NCBI GenBank assembly: GCA_947642555.1
Contig: CANRSX010000048.1
Location: 1 to 34,164 of the forward strand
DNA length: 34,164 nucleotides
Source of the DNA: an uncultured Roseburia sp.
GTDB taxonomy: Bacteria > Bacillota > Clostridia > Lachnospirales > Lachnospiraceae
Reading direction: 5' to 3'
Positions 14,979 to 22,639 of this stretch are shown here, in pieces. How positions within the stretch are numbered: position 1 is the stretch's first letter; every line of letters begins with the position of its first letter. The notes under the pieces were generated by a model. That model was not told where the DNA came from and searched no databases. It worked only from the letters and a program-made list of their open reading frames with translations. A program made the translations under genes and the position numbers.

Positions 14979-16662
14979 TCCCCCCTTCCCGGTACGGGAT
15001 CAAAAGCTCGCTCACCGCCCCGTCCTGATTGTGAAAAAAGCACTGGGCCCTGTCCTCATACAAAAGCTTCATGCGCATCCGAAGATTGATGATCCCCACA
15101 TGATGCTTCTGCCTGGGGATCTCCCCGGCATTGAGGGCTTTTAACATCTCCTGGGGATAGCCCCTCCCGTTGTCGTGTATGACGATGTTTAAAAAATCCC
15201 CCTCCTCCGTCACAAGACGCCGGATGTTCACGCGGATCTTAAGGGCCGCCGGATCCGCCGTGGCATATTTCATGGAATTTTCGAGAAAAAGCTGGATCGA
15301 AAGGACCGGGATCAGCGCCTGCGCCGCCCCATCCTCGGAGGAGATCCGGCACTGCCCCTCCAGCCGCATCATCGAAAGATAATTGGAGACAAAGGCCAGC
15401 TCCTCCTCCACAGTGACAAAATCCATGCAGTCCCGCATCAGATACCGCAGATGGGCCGACACCTGGAACAGATATTCCTGCACATAGTCGTATTTGCGCA
15501 CCATCAGGGCAGCATTCGCATTTTTCAGGCAGTTCAGGTAAAAATGAGGGCCCAGCTGCAATTGGAGGTACTGCATCTGTATCGTCTGACGCTCCAGCTT
15601 TTCCTCGTAGGTGCGCCGCTGCCAGTTTAAAATCTCCTCCGTCATGGTCTGAATGGATTTCCGCACCTCCTCGATCTCTTCTACATTCGTCTCATATTCA
15701 AACCCCTCAAAGTGCCCCTCCTGGATCCGGTACATTGTGTCCGTCATGCTGCGCAGCGGCAGGATCAGCCGTTTGTGGAGCAGATGCAGAAACGCGGACA
15801 GCGGCAGAACGGTTGCAAGCAGCGCACAGAAGGACAGAAGCTGCACCGGGCGGATATGGGTCCGCAGATCATTCTTTTTCCACGCCACGACGGCGATATC
15901 CTGCTGCGGGGCTGTCTGCCGGTAAACCAGATATCCCTTCACAGTCACAGGCTTTGCCGCGGATTCCGGCAGATCCGACGCGTAAAAGGGCGCCTCCTCC
16001 CCCGCTGCGTAGATACGTCCGTTTAAGATCACGCCAAACCGGTACTCCTCCCCCTCCGGCAGCAGGCTGGTCAGCTCCGTCAGCCCGGCTGCGGCGACGC
16101 GGTCCCTCCGGTAACAGGCCGCATAATAGATATGCTCCGGGTAGGAAAGCAGATGGATGCCGTAGCCGCCCGTTTCCATGTCAAGGATCGTCCGGCAGTC
16201 CTCTTTCAGCCCCTCGATCTCGTCGACCTTCATGCCGTCGTAAATCCGGTAGAGCATCTGATTCAGGTTGTCATAAAATACCCAGATGCCGTCATATTTT
16301 CCCAGGATCGTATAGACCTCGTCGATATCGGTTTTCAGGCTGATCAGGGACGCGTGATTTACCGTATTGTCCACATAGTGTTCCAGCTGATACAGCTCCT
16401 TGCTGCGGTTAAAAATCCGAAGCGTCTGCGTCTTCGTCCGGTCGATGGATGTGGTGATCCGGTTCATGGAGGACTGCAGCATGACCCGGATCCGGTCGTC
16501 GCGCTTCTCCTGATAGTTCAGCACGTTTCCTGCCAGGAAAAAGGCGATGGTCGCGAAAAAGAAAAGGTATACCGTCAGGACAATTTTTGTGATCTGCCGG
16601 TTCAGGCTGAACATATGTGGTTTGTTTTTTTCTGAATACTTTTTTCCGAAATATCTCTGCAC
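14953..16662 (-). CDS. Sensor histidine kinase (YesM-like)
   Basis: A 569-residue membrane sensor kinase. The GTG start at 16662 is preferred: GGGAGG lies 9 nt upstream, and the paralogous remnant at 9527 has ATG at the aligned position. The longer frame to 16722 starts almost on the promoter. Order: TM1 about 26-46, an extracellular sensing region of about 230 residues, TM2 about 274-296, HAMP (LILPLRSMTDTMYRIQEG), the His_kinase box LQLQLGPHFYLNCLK with His373, then HATPase_c with N box LFLENSMKYA (Asn462) and DNGRGYP. The C-terminal GIINLRMRMKLLY is typical of the YesM class. It pairs with the AraC-type regulator downstream and probably senses the sugar handled by the transporter. Confidence 0.92.
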   Translation of the reverse strand: MQRYFGKKYSEKNKPHMFSLNRQITKIVLTVYLFFFATIAFFLAGNVLNYQEKRDDRIRVMLQSSMNRITTSIDRTKTQTLRIFNRSKELYQLEHYVDNTVNHASLISLKTDIDEVYTILGKYDGIWVFYDNLNQMLYRIYDGMKVDEIEGLKEDCRTILDMETGGYGIHLLSYPEHIYYAACYRRDRVAAAGLTELTSLLPEGEEYRFGVILNGRIYAAGEEAPFYASDLPESAAKPVTVKGYLVYRQTAPQQDIAVVAWKKNDLRTHIRPVQLLSFCALLATVLPLSAFLHLLHKRLILPLRSMTDTMYRIQEGHFEGFEYETNVEEIEEVRKSIQTMTEEILNWQRRTYEEKLERQTIQMQYLQLQLGPHFYLNCLKNANAALMVRKYDYVQEYLFQVSAHLRYLMRDCMDFVTVEEELAFVSNYLSMMRLEGQCRISSEDGAAQALIPVLSIQLFLENSMKYATADPAALKIRVNIRRLVTEEGDFLNIVIHDNGRGYPQEMLKALNAGEIPRQKHHVGIINLRMRMKLLYEDRAQCFFHNQDGAVSELLIPYREGGSDGEDTDR

Positions 16663-16730
16663 AGGCCGCATCCTCCCTGCCATTTTTTTCAGATAACCGA
16701 ATCTGCCTGATCGGACAGGCATACATGATC

Positions 16731-16791
16731 AGTATAATACAATTTTTCCCGTCATACTGTCAAAAATCCGTCCGGATACGATTGATTTTCA
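16731..16791 (-). promoter_or_regulatory. Promoter and operator-like block of the kinase-regulator operon
   Basis: The block 16750-16791 matches the transporter operator (9378-9419) at 38 of 42 positions. On the minus strand TTGACA (16759-16764) is followed by TGGTATTAT (extended -10-like) at a 19-bp spacing, or by TATACT at 22 bp. Both spacings are longer than standard, as in the transporter promoter. Confidence 0.7.
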
Positions 16792-16815
16792 GAGGGATAC
16801 GCTTCACACTTCTTT

Positions 16816-16844
16816 TTGACACAGCACCGGAAATTGTCTATAAT
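16816..16844 (+). promoter_or_regulatory. Consensus sigma-A promoter of rqcH
   Basis: TTGACA (16816-16821), 17 bp, TATAAT (16839-16844): a perfect consensus housekeeping promoter. It is divergent from the kinase-regulator promoter about 50 bp away, and leaves a leader of about 65 nt. Confidence 0.8.
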
Positions 16845-16914
16845 AACCTGGTAGCCGCCCCTTACGGCAGTCCCGCCGAAGCGGAATGGAACGCGGCAGA
16901 GAAAGGAGTACATT

Positions 16915-18699
16915 ATGGCATTTGACGGACTGGTCATATCCGCTCTGGTGCACGAATTAAACCAGACAATCATAGATACGAAAATCAGCAAAATCGCACA
17001 GCCGGAAAACGACGAGCTTCTTTTTACTTTAAAGGGAAAGGGAGGGCAGTTCCGGCTTGCCATGTCGGCGAGCGCGTCCCTGCCTTTTCTGTATCTGACG
17101 GAAAGCAATAAGCAGGCTCCCCTCGTGGCGCCGAATTTCTGCATGGTGCTGCGCAAGCACATCGCAAACGGGCGCATCACGCGCATCACGCAGCCCCATA
17201 TGGAGCGCATCATCCGATTTGAGATCGAGCACCTAAACGAGCTGGGCGATCTCTGCACCAAGACACTCGTAGTCGAGTTGATGGGCAAGCACAGCAACAT
17301 CATCTTCTGCAATGAAAACGGCATGATCATCGACAGCATCAAGCATGTGTCGTCCCTGATGAGTTCTGTCCGCGAGGTGCTGCCGGGGCGTATGTATGAA
17401 ATCCCCTCCACCCAGGACGACAAGCTCGATCCCCTCGCCGCCACAGAGACGGACTTTACGGAAACCGCGATGAATCGGCCTATCGCCGCCGCAAAAGCGA
17501 TCTACACAACGTTTACCGGCATCAGCCCGGTCATCGCTAATGAGATCTGCTACCGCGCTTCCATTGACGGCGATGCGCCGGCCGCTTCCCTGGACGCAGA
17601 TGCCAGGAAGCATTTATACAACAATTTTGCATGGATGATGGAGGATGCTGCGCAAAACCGGTATTGTCCGAACATTGTCAACCTTGGAAAAGAACCGGTT
17701 GACTTTTCCTGCTTCGTGCTGACGGAATATGTCGGGACTGTCAACCCGGACACACAGACGGTTGACAATCCCGCCCCGCAGTACACGATGACAGAGTATG
17801 CCTCCATGTCAAAGGTGCTCGAGGAATATTATGCCGCGAAAAATGTCTACACCCGCATCCGGCAGAAATCCGTCGACCTGCGCAAAATCGTCGGCACTGC
17901 CTTAGACCGCAGCCGCAAGAAATACCAGCTGCAGGAGCGCCAGCTAAAGGACACGGAAAAACGCGACAAATACAAGGTTTACGGGGAGCTGCTCCACACC
18001 TACGGCTACAACCTCGACGAGGGGGCAAAGGAGCTCACTGCCCTCAATTACTACACAAATGAGATGATCACGATCCCGCTCGATCCGACGCTTGACGCAA
18101 AAGCGAACGCGCAGAAATATTTTGACCGCTACGGCAAGCTAAAGCGCACTTACGAGGCCCTCTCCACCCTGATCACGGAGACGCAGGCCGAGATCGCCCA
18201 CCTGGAGAGCATCTCCACCTCCCTGGACATCGCCTTAAACGAGGACGATCTGGTGCAGATCCGGGAGGAGCTGATGGAGTACGGCTATATCCGCAGGAAA
18301 CGCAGCGACAAAAAGGCAAAGATCAAAAGCAGGCCCTTCCACTACCGCTCCACGGACGGCTATGATATTTACGTCGGGAAAAATAATTATCAGAATGAGG
18401 AGCTGACCTTTAAAGTTGCCACCGGAAACGACTGGTGGTTCCACGCCAAGGGAATGCCGGGATCCCATGTCATCGTCAGATCGGGAAATGACGAGCTCCC
18501 GGACCGGGTATTTGAGGAAGCCGGACAGCTGGCCGGATATTACTCGAAGGGCCGCGACAGCGAAAAGGTGGAGATCGATTATTTACAGCGCAAAAACGTC
18601 AAAAAGCCGAACGGCAGCGCCCCCGGTTTTGTCGTGTACTATACGAATTATTCCCTGACGATCCACCCGGATATCTCCGGGCTTACGCTGATCGAGTGA
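16915..18699 (+). CDS. rqcH: Rqc2 homolog RqcH (NFACT-domain ribosome rescue factor)
   Basis: A 594-residue NFACT protein, long annotated as fibronectin-binding protein and now known in Bacillus as the ribosome quality control factor that directs alanine tailing on stalled 50S subunits. NFACT-N spans about 1-210 (MAFDGLVISALVHEL, LVVELMGKHSNIIF). A helical/coiled-coil middle follows (about 270-430). The C-terminal NFACT-R domain includes TDGYDIYVGKNN and WWFHAKGMPGSHVIV. Residues 97-98 read Glu-Arg, where Bacillus RqcH has the functionally important Asp-Arg. The ATG follows GAAAGGAGTACATT and a consensus promoter. Length and domains are complete. Confidence 0.93.
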   Translation: MAFDGLVISALVHELNQTIIDTKISKIAQPENDELLFTLKGKGGQFRLAMSASASLPFLYLTESNKQAPLVAPNFCMVLRKHIANGRITRITQPHMERIIRFEIEHLNELGDLCTKTLVVELMGKHSNIIFCNENGMIIDSIKHVSSLMSSVREVLPGRMYEIPSTQDDKLDPLAATETDFTETAMNRPIAAAKAIYTTFTGISPVIANEICYRASIDGDAPAASLDADARKHLYNNFAWMMEDAAQNRYCPNIVNLGKEPVDFSCFVLTEYVGTVNPDTQTVDNPAPQYTMTEYASMSKVLEEYYAAKNVYTRIRQKSVDLRKIVGTALDRSRKKYQLQERQLKDTEKRDKYKVYGELLHTYGYNLDEGAKELTALNYYTNEMITIPLDPTLDAKANAQKYFDRYGKLKRTYEALSTLITETQAEIAHLESISTSLDIALNEDDLVQIREELMEYGYIRRKRSDKKAKIKSRPFHYRSTDGYDIYVGKNNYQNEELTFKVATGNDWWFHAKGMPGSHVIVRSGNDELPDRVFEEAGQLAGYYSKGRDSEKVEIDYLQRKNVKKPNGSAPGFVVYYTNYSLTIHPDISGLTLIE

Positions 18700-18803
18700 C
18701 GGGGGCGACGCGCAACCCGCAGAGAGAGACTTTCACATAGACGTTGCACCTTAACGGTGATATGCTTTAGTTATCTGAAAAAATACAGAAAGCAGGTGAT
18801 TGC

Positions 18804-18953
18804 GTGACTGATAAACAATTGTGCTACATTAACAGATTAACGGTTTTTGTGAGAAAACTGTTAAAACTTGTTCCGCAGGATCGCAGAGAAGATCTCGAAA
18901 ATGAGTTTGACAGCATACTGTTAGAAGTGGCTGAACCAAACGAAAAGGACTGA
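18804..18953 (+). CDS. Small hypothetical protein, 49 residues
   Basis: GTG at 18804 lies 6 nt after AGCAGGTGA and opens MTDKQLCYINRLTVFVRKLL, ending PNEKD. The product is charged and predicted largely helical. I do not recognise a family. The preceding 100 bp include a TTGCAC about 18 bp before TAGTTA, a weak promoter candidate. It has a proper ribosome binding site and coding-like composition, but a short ORF in a region of decayed genes could be a remnant. Confidence 0.45.
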   Translation: MTDKQLCYINRLTVFVRKLLKLVPQDRREDLENEFDSILLEVAEPNEKD

Positions 18954-19015
18954 AATCGGAGGCCCCGCCGAAAGCGCTGGTATGGCAGTAAGTTTCTCCA
19001 TCCGGCGCGTCGGCG

Positions 19016-19324
19016 TCAGCCTTGCGTGCTGTCCGAATCTGTCGGGCAGAGACCTCTCAGATCCGCAATCAGCCTTTTCTGCAGCATTGCAAGCATTTCA
19101 TCCACATCGCCCGTCGCACTGATAAATTCCTGCATGTTAATTTTTATGACATCATACTGGTTCAGATGTGTCCTGTATGTGGCTGTCCGGCTGACTGCAA
19201 ACCGGTCAAAAAGCTCATGCGTATCTTCCTTCCGGTCATAATACGCAGCCAGCATATCCGCCGCCATTGATTTTCCAAAGATAGATTCCCATAATGATCT
19301 CTCATTTCTGCTCTTCGCTGTTTT
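19016..19324 (-). pseudogene. Fragment of an AAA-ATPase-like/PD-(D/E)XK family gene
   Basis: The open frame contains FGKSMAADMLAAYYDR, then HLNQYDVIKINMQEF and MLAMLQKRLIADL, the segment that follows the P-loop in the large AAA-ATPase-like (DUF1703-type) proteins common in gut Clostridia and Bacteroidota. Those proteins are typically over 500 residues. Here only about 95 codons remain: the N-terminus is unrelated before IFGKS, and the frame ends soon after IADL. The Lys-Ser of Walker A survives but the rest of the motif does not. It is a decayed fragment, not a working gene. Confidence 0.7.
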
Positions 19325-19350
19325 TCATGGTAACTCGGCGTGTTCTTTTA

Positions 19351-19456
19351 TGCGCTGCTCATATACGGGCGCTCCCTCAGTCGAAACCGATGGATGAAAA
19401 TTCGTGCGAGCACGATTTTCACCCATGCGCTTCCGACTGGCTGAGCTTTTTTTGCA
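19351..19456. repeat. Structured dispersed repeat, solo module 2 copy D
   Basis: Matches the right half of copy A from GCTCATATACGGGCGCTCC to GGCTGAGCTTTT. The outer stem is CAGTCG (19378-19383)/CGACTG (19434-19439). The inner hairpin is GAAAAT-T-CGTGC (19396-19407)/GCACG-ATTTTC (19410-19420) with a GA loop. The stems differ in sequence from copies A and C but still pair. Confidence 0.75.
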
Positions 19457-19462
19457 AAAGTT

Positions 19463-19624
19463 AAAGTTCAGCCCGCGCCATTCGCAAAACCGCGCTTACA
19501 GCGCTCTCCGCCGTTTCACGGCTAATTTTTGCTCATATACGGGCGCTCCGCTCATACTCTGCAACATGTGCTCATTCATGCGAGCATGATTCGCCCATCC
19601 CGCAGAGTATGGCTGAACTTTTGA
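19463..19624. repeat. Structured dispersed repeat, composite copy C (modules 1+2)
   Basis: Module 1 (19463 to about 19528) begins AAAGTTCAGCCCGCGCC; module 2 runs from about 19529 to GGCTGAACTTTT at 19611-19622. The outer stem is CATACTCTGC (19553-19562)/GCAGAGTATG (19602-19611), ten perfect pairs. The inner hairpin is TCATGC (19576-19581)/GCATGA (19584-19589) with a GA loop. It ends about 13 bp before the promoter of the membrane-protein operon. Confidence 0.8.
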
Positions 19625-19636
19625 AGAAAAACATTA

Positions 19637-19694
19637 TTGACAAACAATAATTATCATGCTATCCTGTCCCTGAAATTATCGAATAACAATAATT
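19637..19694 (+). promoter_or_regulatory. Promoter with direct repeats before the membrane protein-XRE-lipoprotein operon
   Basis: TTGACA (19637-19642), 17 bp, TATCCT (19660-19665). The decamer AACAATAATT occurs at 19643-19652, inside the spacer, and again at 19685-19694, 42 bp (four helical turns) downstream. These are candidate operator sites for the XRE regulator in the same operon. Confidence 0.55.
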
Positions 19695-19711
19695 CATCGA
19701 AAGGAGACGCC

Positions 19712-20590
19712 ATGATTGATCTGACATTTCCCTGGGAACAGGCAGGCGGGCTGCTGCGCAGGCTCTCCCTTTCCGGCGGTGCGGGCAACGGGATCGCCTG
19801 GATCCTCTTTCTCGTCGCCGGCGCGCTGCCCCTTTTTGCGGCATTTTACCTGTGGCGCAGGAGACGCGCCGTGAAAGCGGACCTTCTGCTCGTGCCATCA
19901 TCCGCCGCGATCTGGGCAGGCCTCTGGTTTTTTATCAACCCCACCTACATGAACCGTTATCTCTCGCCGATTCCCTCGGGCGGAATGGCAAAATATGCCC
20001 TGGCGGCGGTGATGGACAGTCTTCTGCTCACCTGGATCCTGCTCCGGTGCATCCTGTGCTGCGGGAAGCTGGAACAGGGCGGAATCCTGTCCGGCCTTCG
20101 GGTCCTGCTGGGCGTCTATATCGGACTGTCGGCGGGAAATCTCCTCTGGCAGGCGGTCACGCAGACGGCCAGAGAATATACGGCATTAAAAGACGGGAAC
20201 ACCGGCGTATCCCACGCCCTGCTTTCCTTCAGCGTCTTCTTTCTGATTTTACAGACAATTGTCGGCATTCTGCCGGAGTTCTGCAATCTGGCGCTGCTCG
20301 TGCTGGTATCCGGCTTTCTCGGCAGCTACAAAAAAGGCGCCTACAGCGAAGCGTCCTGCCGCTGGATGAAGCGTCTCGGCACGGCGAGCGGGCATTTCCT
20401 GACGCTGATTCTCTCCGTCACCGTCGGCTTTAATGTGCTCCAGCTCCTTTGTTCCAGATTCATCTTAAGCAGTCACCACCGGATATTCTTTCCGCTATCC
20501 GGGCTTCTGGTGGTGCTGGGGATCCGGATGTTCAGCTTCCTGTACCTGGACGGAAAACAGATGAAAGAAGACAATGAGATGTTTATTTAA
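19712..20590 (+). CDS. Multi-pass membrane protein of unknown function
   Basis: A 292-residue membrane protein starting at ATG 19712 after AAGGAGACGCC; the frame is open upstream to 19637 but that start overlaps the promoter. About seven to eight hydrophobic helices are visible, with a basic loop WRRRRAVK after the first. I do not recognise a domain family. It is followed by a small XRE regulator and a lipoprotein in a tight operon. The pairing of a membrane protein with a 70-80 residue Cro-type regulator resembles the DUF2975/YozG arrangement, but this protein is longer and I cannot assign it to DUF2975. Confidence 0.75.
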   Translation: MIDLTFPWEQAGGLLRRLSLSGGAGNGIAWILFLVAGALPLFAAFYLWRRRRAVKADLLLVPSSAAIWAGLWFFINPTYMNRYLSPIPSGGMAKYALAAVMDSLLLTWILLRCILCCGKLEQGGILSGLRVLLGVYIGLSAGNLLWQAVTQTAREYTALKDGNTGVSHALLSFSVFFLILQTIVGILPEFCNLALLVLVSGFLGSYKKGAYSEASCRWMKRLGTASGHFLTLILSVTVGFNVLQLLCSRFILSSHHRIFFPLSGLLVVLGIRMFSFLYLDGKQMKEDNEMFI

Positions 20591-20611
20591 GAGAAAAGGA
20601 GAACCAGAAAA

Positions 20612-20836
20612 GTGGCAATCCGCGTATATCTTGACGAGATTTTAAAGGAACGTCATATGACGTCAAAAGAGCTCTGCCGGCTGGTAAATATCACCGAGGC
20701 AAATCTGTCAATCCTGCGCAGCGGCAGGGCAAAGGGCGTCCGCTTCGGCACGATCAACAAAATCTGTTACTACCTGCAGTGCGATGTGGGGGATATTTTA
20801 AAATTTGACGGAAAACTGGATGAGGAGGAATCATGA
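20612..20836 (+). CDS. Small XRE/Cro-type transcriptional regulator
   Basis: A 74-residue single-domain HTH protein (YozG-like). The helix-turn-helix is visible in MTSKELCRLVNITEANLSIL, followed by GRAKGVRFGTINKICYYLQC and CDVGDILKF, the standard ending of this family. The GTG start at 20612 follows AAAGGAGAACC. It lies 21 bp after the membrane-protein gene and its stop overlaps the lipoprotein start (ATGA). It probably controls its own operon, perhaps through the AACAATAATT repeats at 19643 and 19685. Confidence 0.88.
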   Translation: MAIRVYLDEILKERHMTSKELCRLVNITEANLSILRSGRAKGVRFGTINKICYYLQCDVGDILKFDGKLDEEES

Positions 20837-21792
20837 TGCTGCGTCGATCTGAACGAAACATATTATATGCACTTTCTGCCTTAAGCCTTTCCCTGCTCCT
20901 AAGCGGTTGCGGCCCGATTCCTGACGGGTTTATGCTGGCCAGGGAAGAGCTGCCCTCCACGGAGGACCGGCTGGCCGGGATCTATGTGACGAAGGAATAT
21001 ATTGAGCCGGAGCTTCCCACCCTGCGGTCCGATCTGCGGGGCGATATCGCTGCCGTGTATCCGGATTCCGAACGGATTTACGGGACGATCCGCGGAGTGA
21101 CCGGCAGCCGCGTCGACGGCGGCTCCATGGACACCGTCGACGGCGACTCCCATGTGAGCTTCCCGGGGCTTCATGGCTTTGGCATCTATCACCTGCGGAT
21201 GCCGGAGGACGGCGCAGATTACGTCACCTGCGATCCCGTCTTTTCCGACGTACACTATGAGGTGACGGACGAAGCGGACAGCGTCTCCGGTTCCCTGTAT
21301 GTGACGGCGGACCAGCCGCAGCGCTATTACTTTCACTCGATTTACCAGCAGGAGGACGGACAGATCTATCTGCTGCCCGGCCAGGGGATCTCCTCGGACT
21401 CCCTGGCGGAGGGGGCCAGCCTGAGCCACGATGTTTCCGCATCCGTGGAACAGACAGAAAACGGGGAAACCGTCACCCAGAGCGACCGTTTTTCTATTAC
21501 AATCATCGCAAAACATGCCCCGGCAGCCACGGAGCTTTTGTGTATGAACCAGGATCACGAGATCCTGGCACGGTTTTCCGCGGAGGAGCTTGAGGCCCTT
21601 TTTCAGCTGGAGGAGCCTGCTCTTGCGCCTGTCCCGGGCACGGCCTATCTCCTGCTCTGCCAGCGGACGGCAGCGGGCGGGGACCGCTATCAGGTGTCGG
21701 ATCCCTCCTGCGAATACCTGAAGTACCTGACAGAGGAAGGGGACGGGATCTTACGCACCAGCGAGATCCGGCTGGTGTGGCAGGAGCCTTAA
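20833..21792 (+). CDS. Lipoprotein of unknown function
   Basis: A 319-residue predicted lipoprotein. The signal peptide runs MMLRRSERNILYALSALSLS followed by lipobox LLSGC, Cys26 or Cys25 depending on which of two adjacent ATGs is used. The mature part is acidic and appears beta-rich with no motif I recognise; it contains no internal membrane helix. It overlaps the XRE gene by 4 bp (ATGA), so translation is coupled. Its stop overlaps the stop of the convergent HAD gene by 4 bp. With the membrane protein it may form a surface complex, which is inference from operon structure only. Confidence 0.8.
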   Translation: MMLRRSERNILYALSALSLSLLLSGCGPIPDGFMLAREELPSTEDRLAGIYVTKEYIEPELPTLRSDLRGDIAAVYPDSERIYGTIRGVTGSRVDGGSMDTVDGDSHVSFPGLHGFGIYHLRMPEDGADYVTCDPVFSDVHYEVTDEADSVSGSLYVTADQPQRYYFHSIYQQEDGQIYLLPGQGISSDSLAEGASLSHDVSASVEQTENGETVTQSDRFSITIIAKHAPAATELLCMNQDHEILARFSAEELEALFQLEEPALAPVPGTAYLLLCQRTAAGGDRYQVSDPSCEYLKYLTEEGDGILRTSEIRLVWQEP

Positions 21793-22616
21793 TTGAAAAT
21801 ATCCGCATGCTGTTCCAGCCACACCGCTACCCCGTCCTCCTCGTTGCTGCCGATGACGCCCGTCGCCGCTGCCATGAGCTCCGGCACGGCATTCGCCACC
21901 GCATAGCACTCGTCCGAGAGGGCAAACATCGGCAGATCATTGACCGCATCGCCGAAGGAAACCACCCTGTCACAGCTGTACATGTTTTTTAAGCTGCGGA
22001 TGGCTTCGGCCTTTGTCGCCTTACTGGGCATGATCTCACACCAGTATTCTGTGCGGTACAGCTCCTGCTGGAGCGTACAGCGGAATCTGCCGTCGCCTGA
22101 AAAAATCTCATACAGAGGCAGCAGATCTTCGCGTTCGCCGATACAGGTGTAGTAAAAAATATTTCCGTCATACAGACCCTCGCTGCCGGATAACGGGCGG
22201 AGCCGTCGGTCGCCGGTCCGGTTTGAGAGGTAGCGCCGGATGCCCTCGTTTTCCCGCGTCGTATCCCACGAGACACGCTCCGCCTCATCGACAAAGGCAT
22301 ACACCAGCGGACTGACCGGCGTCTGTTCGAAGATGCTTCTCACAAACCCGGCCTCCTCCGCCGTAAACCCCAGCGATGAGATCCGCTCACCGGTGCCGGA
22401 ATCCACGAGAAAAGCGCCGTTGTATACAATCACCGGCAGATTTACCGTAAGTCCCTTTGTCACGACGGACGCCGACGAAAATGACCGTGCCGTCGCATAA
22501 GTAAACAGGATCCCCCGCTCTGACAGCGCATGGAGGATCCCGAGACTTTTTTCGCTGATACGGTCATTCGTATTTAACAGAGTGCCGTCCAGGTCCGTGA
22601 CATATAGTGTTTTCAT
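21789..22616 (-). CDS. Cof-type HAD-IIB phosphatase
   Basis: A 275-residue haloacid dehalogenase-superfamily hydrolase of the Cof/YidA type. Motif I is VTDLDGTLLN (Asp8 nucleophile, Asp10 acid), motif II lies in YATARSFSSA, and motifs III/IV appear as Lys in IMPSKATKAEAI and VVSFGDAVNDLPMF. The large cap between motifs II and III is the type IIB cap. Family members dephosphorylate sugar phosphates, flavin or pyridoxal phosphate; the substrate here cannot be told. It lies 23 bp downstream of the ferritin-like gene and is probably co-transcribed. Confidence 0.92.
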   Translation of the reverse strand: MKTLYVTDLDGTLLNTNDRISEKSLGILHALSERGILFTYATARSFSSASVVTKGLTVNLPVIVYNGAFLVDSGTGERISSLGFTAEEAGFVRSIFEQTPVSPLVYAFVDEAERVSWDTTRENEGIRRYLSNRTGDRRLRPLSGSEGLYDGNIFYYTCIGEREDLLPLYEIFSGDGRFRCTLQQELYRTEYWCEIMPSKATKAEAIRSLKNMYSCDRVVSFGDAVNDLPMFALSDECYAVANAVPELMAAATGVIGSNEEDGVAVWLEQHADIFN

Positions 22617-22639
22617 CTTCCGTTTTCCTTCCTGTATGT

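Noticed and set aside
18730..18790. MerR-like promoter (TTGCAC with long spacer and CCTTAACGG)
   Set aside because: The dyad is incomplete and no MerR gene is nearby; kept only as a weak promoter mention for the 49-residue ORF.
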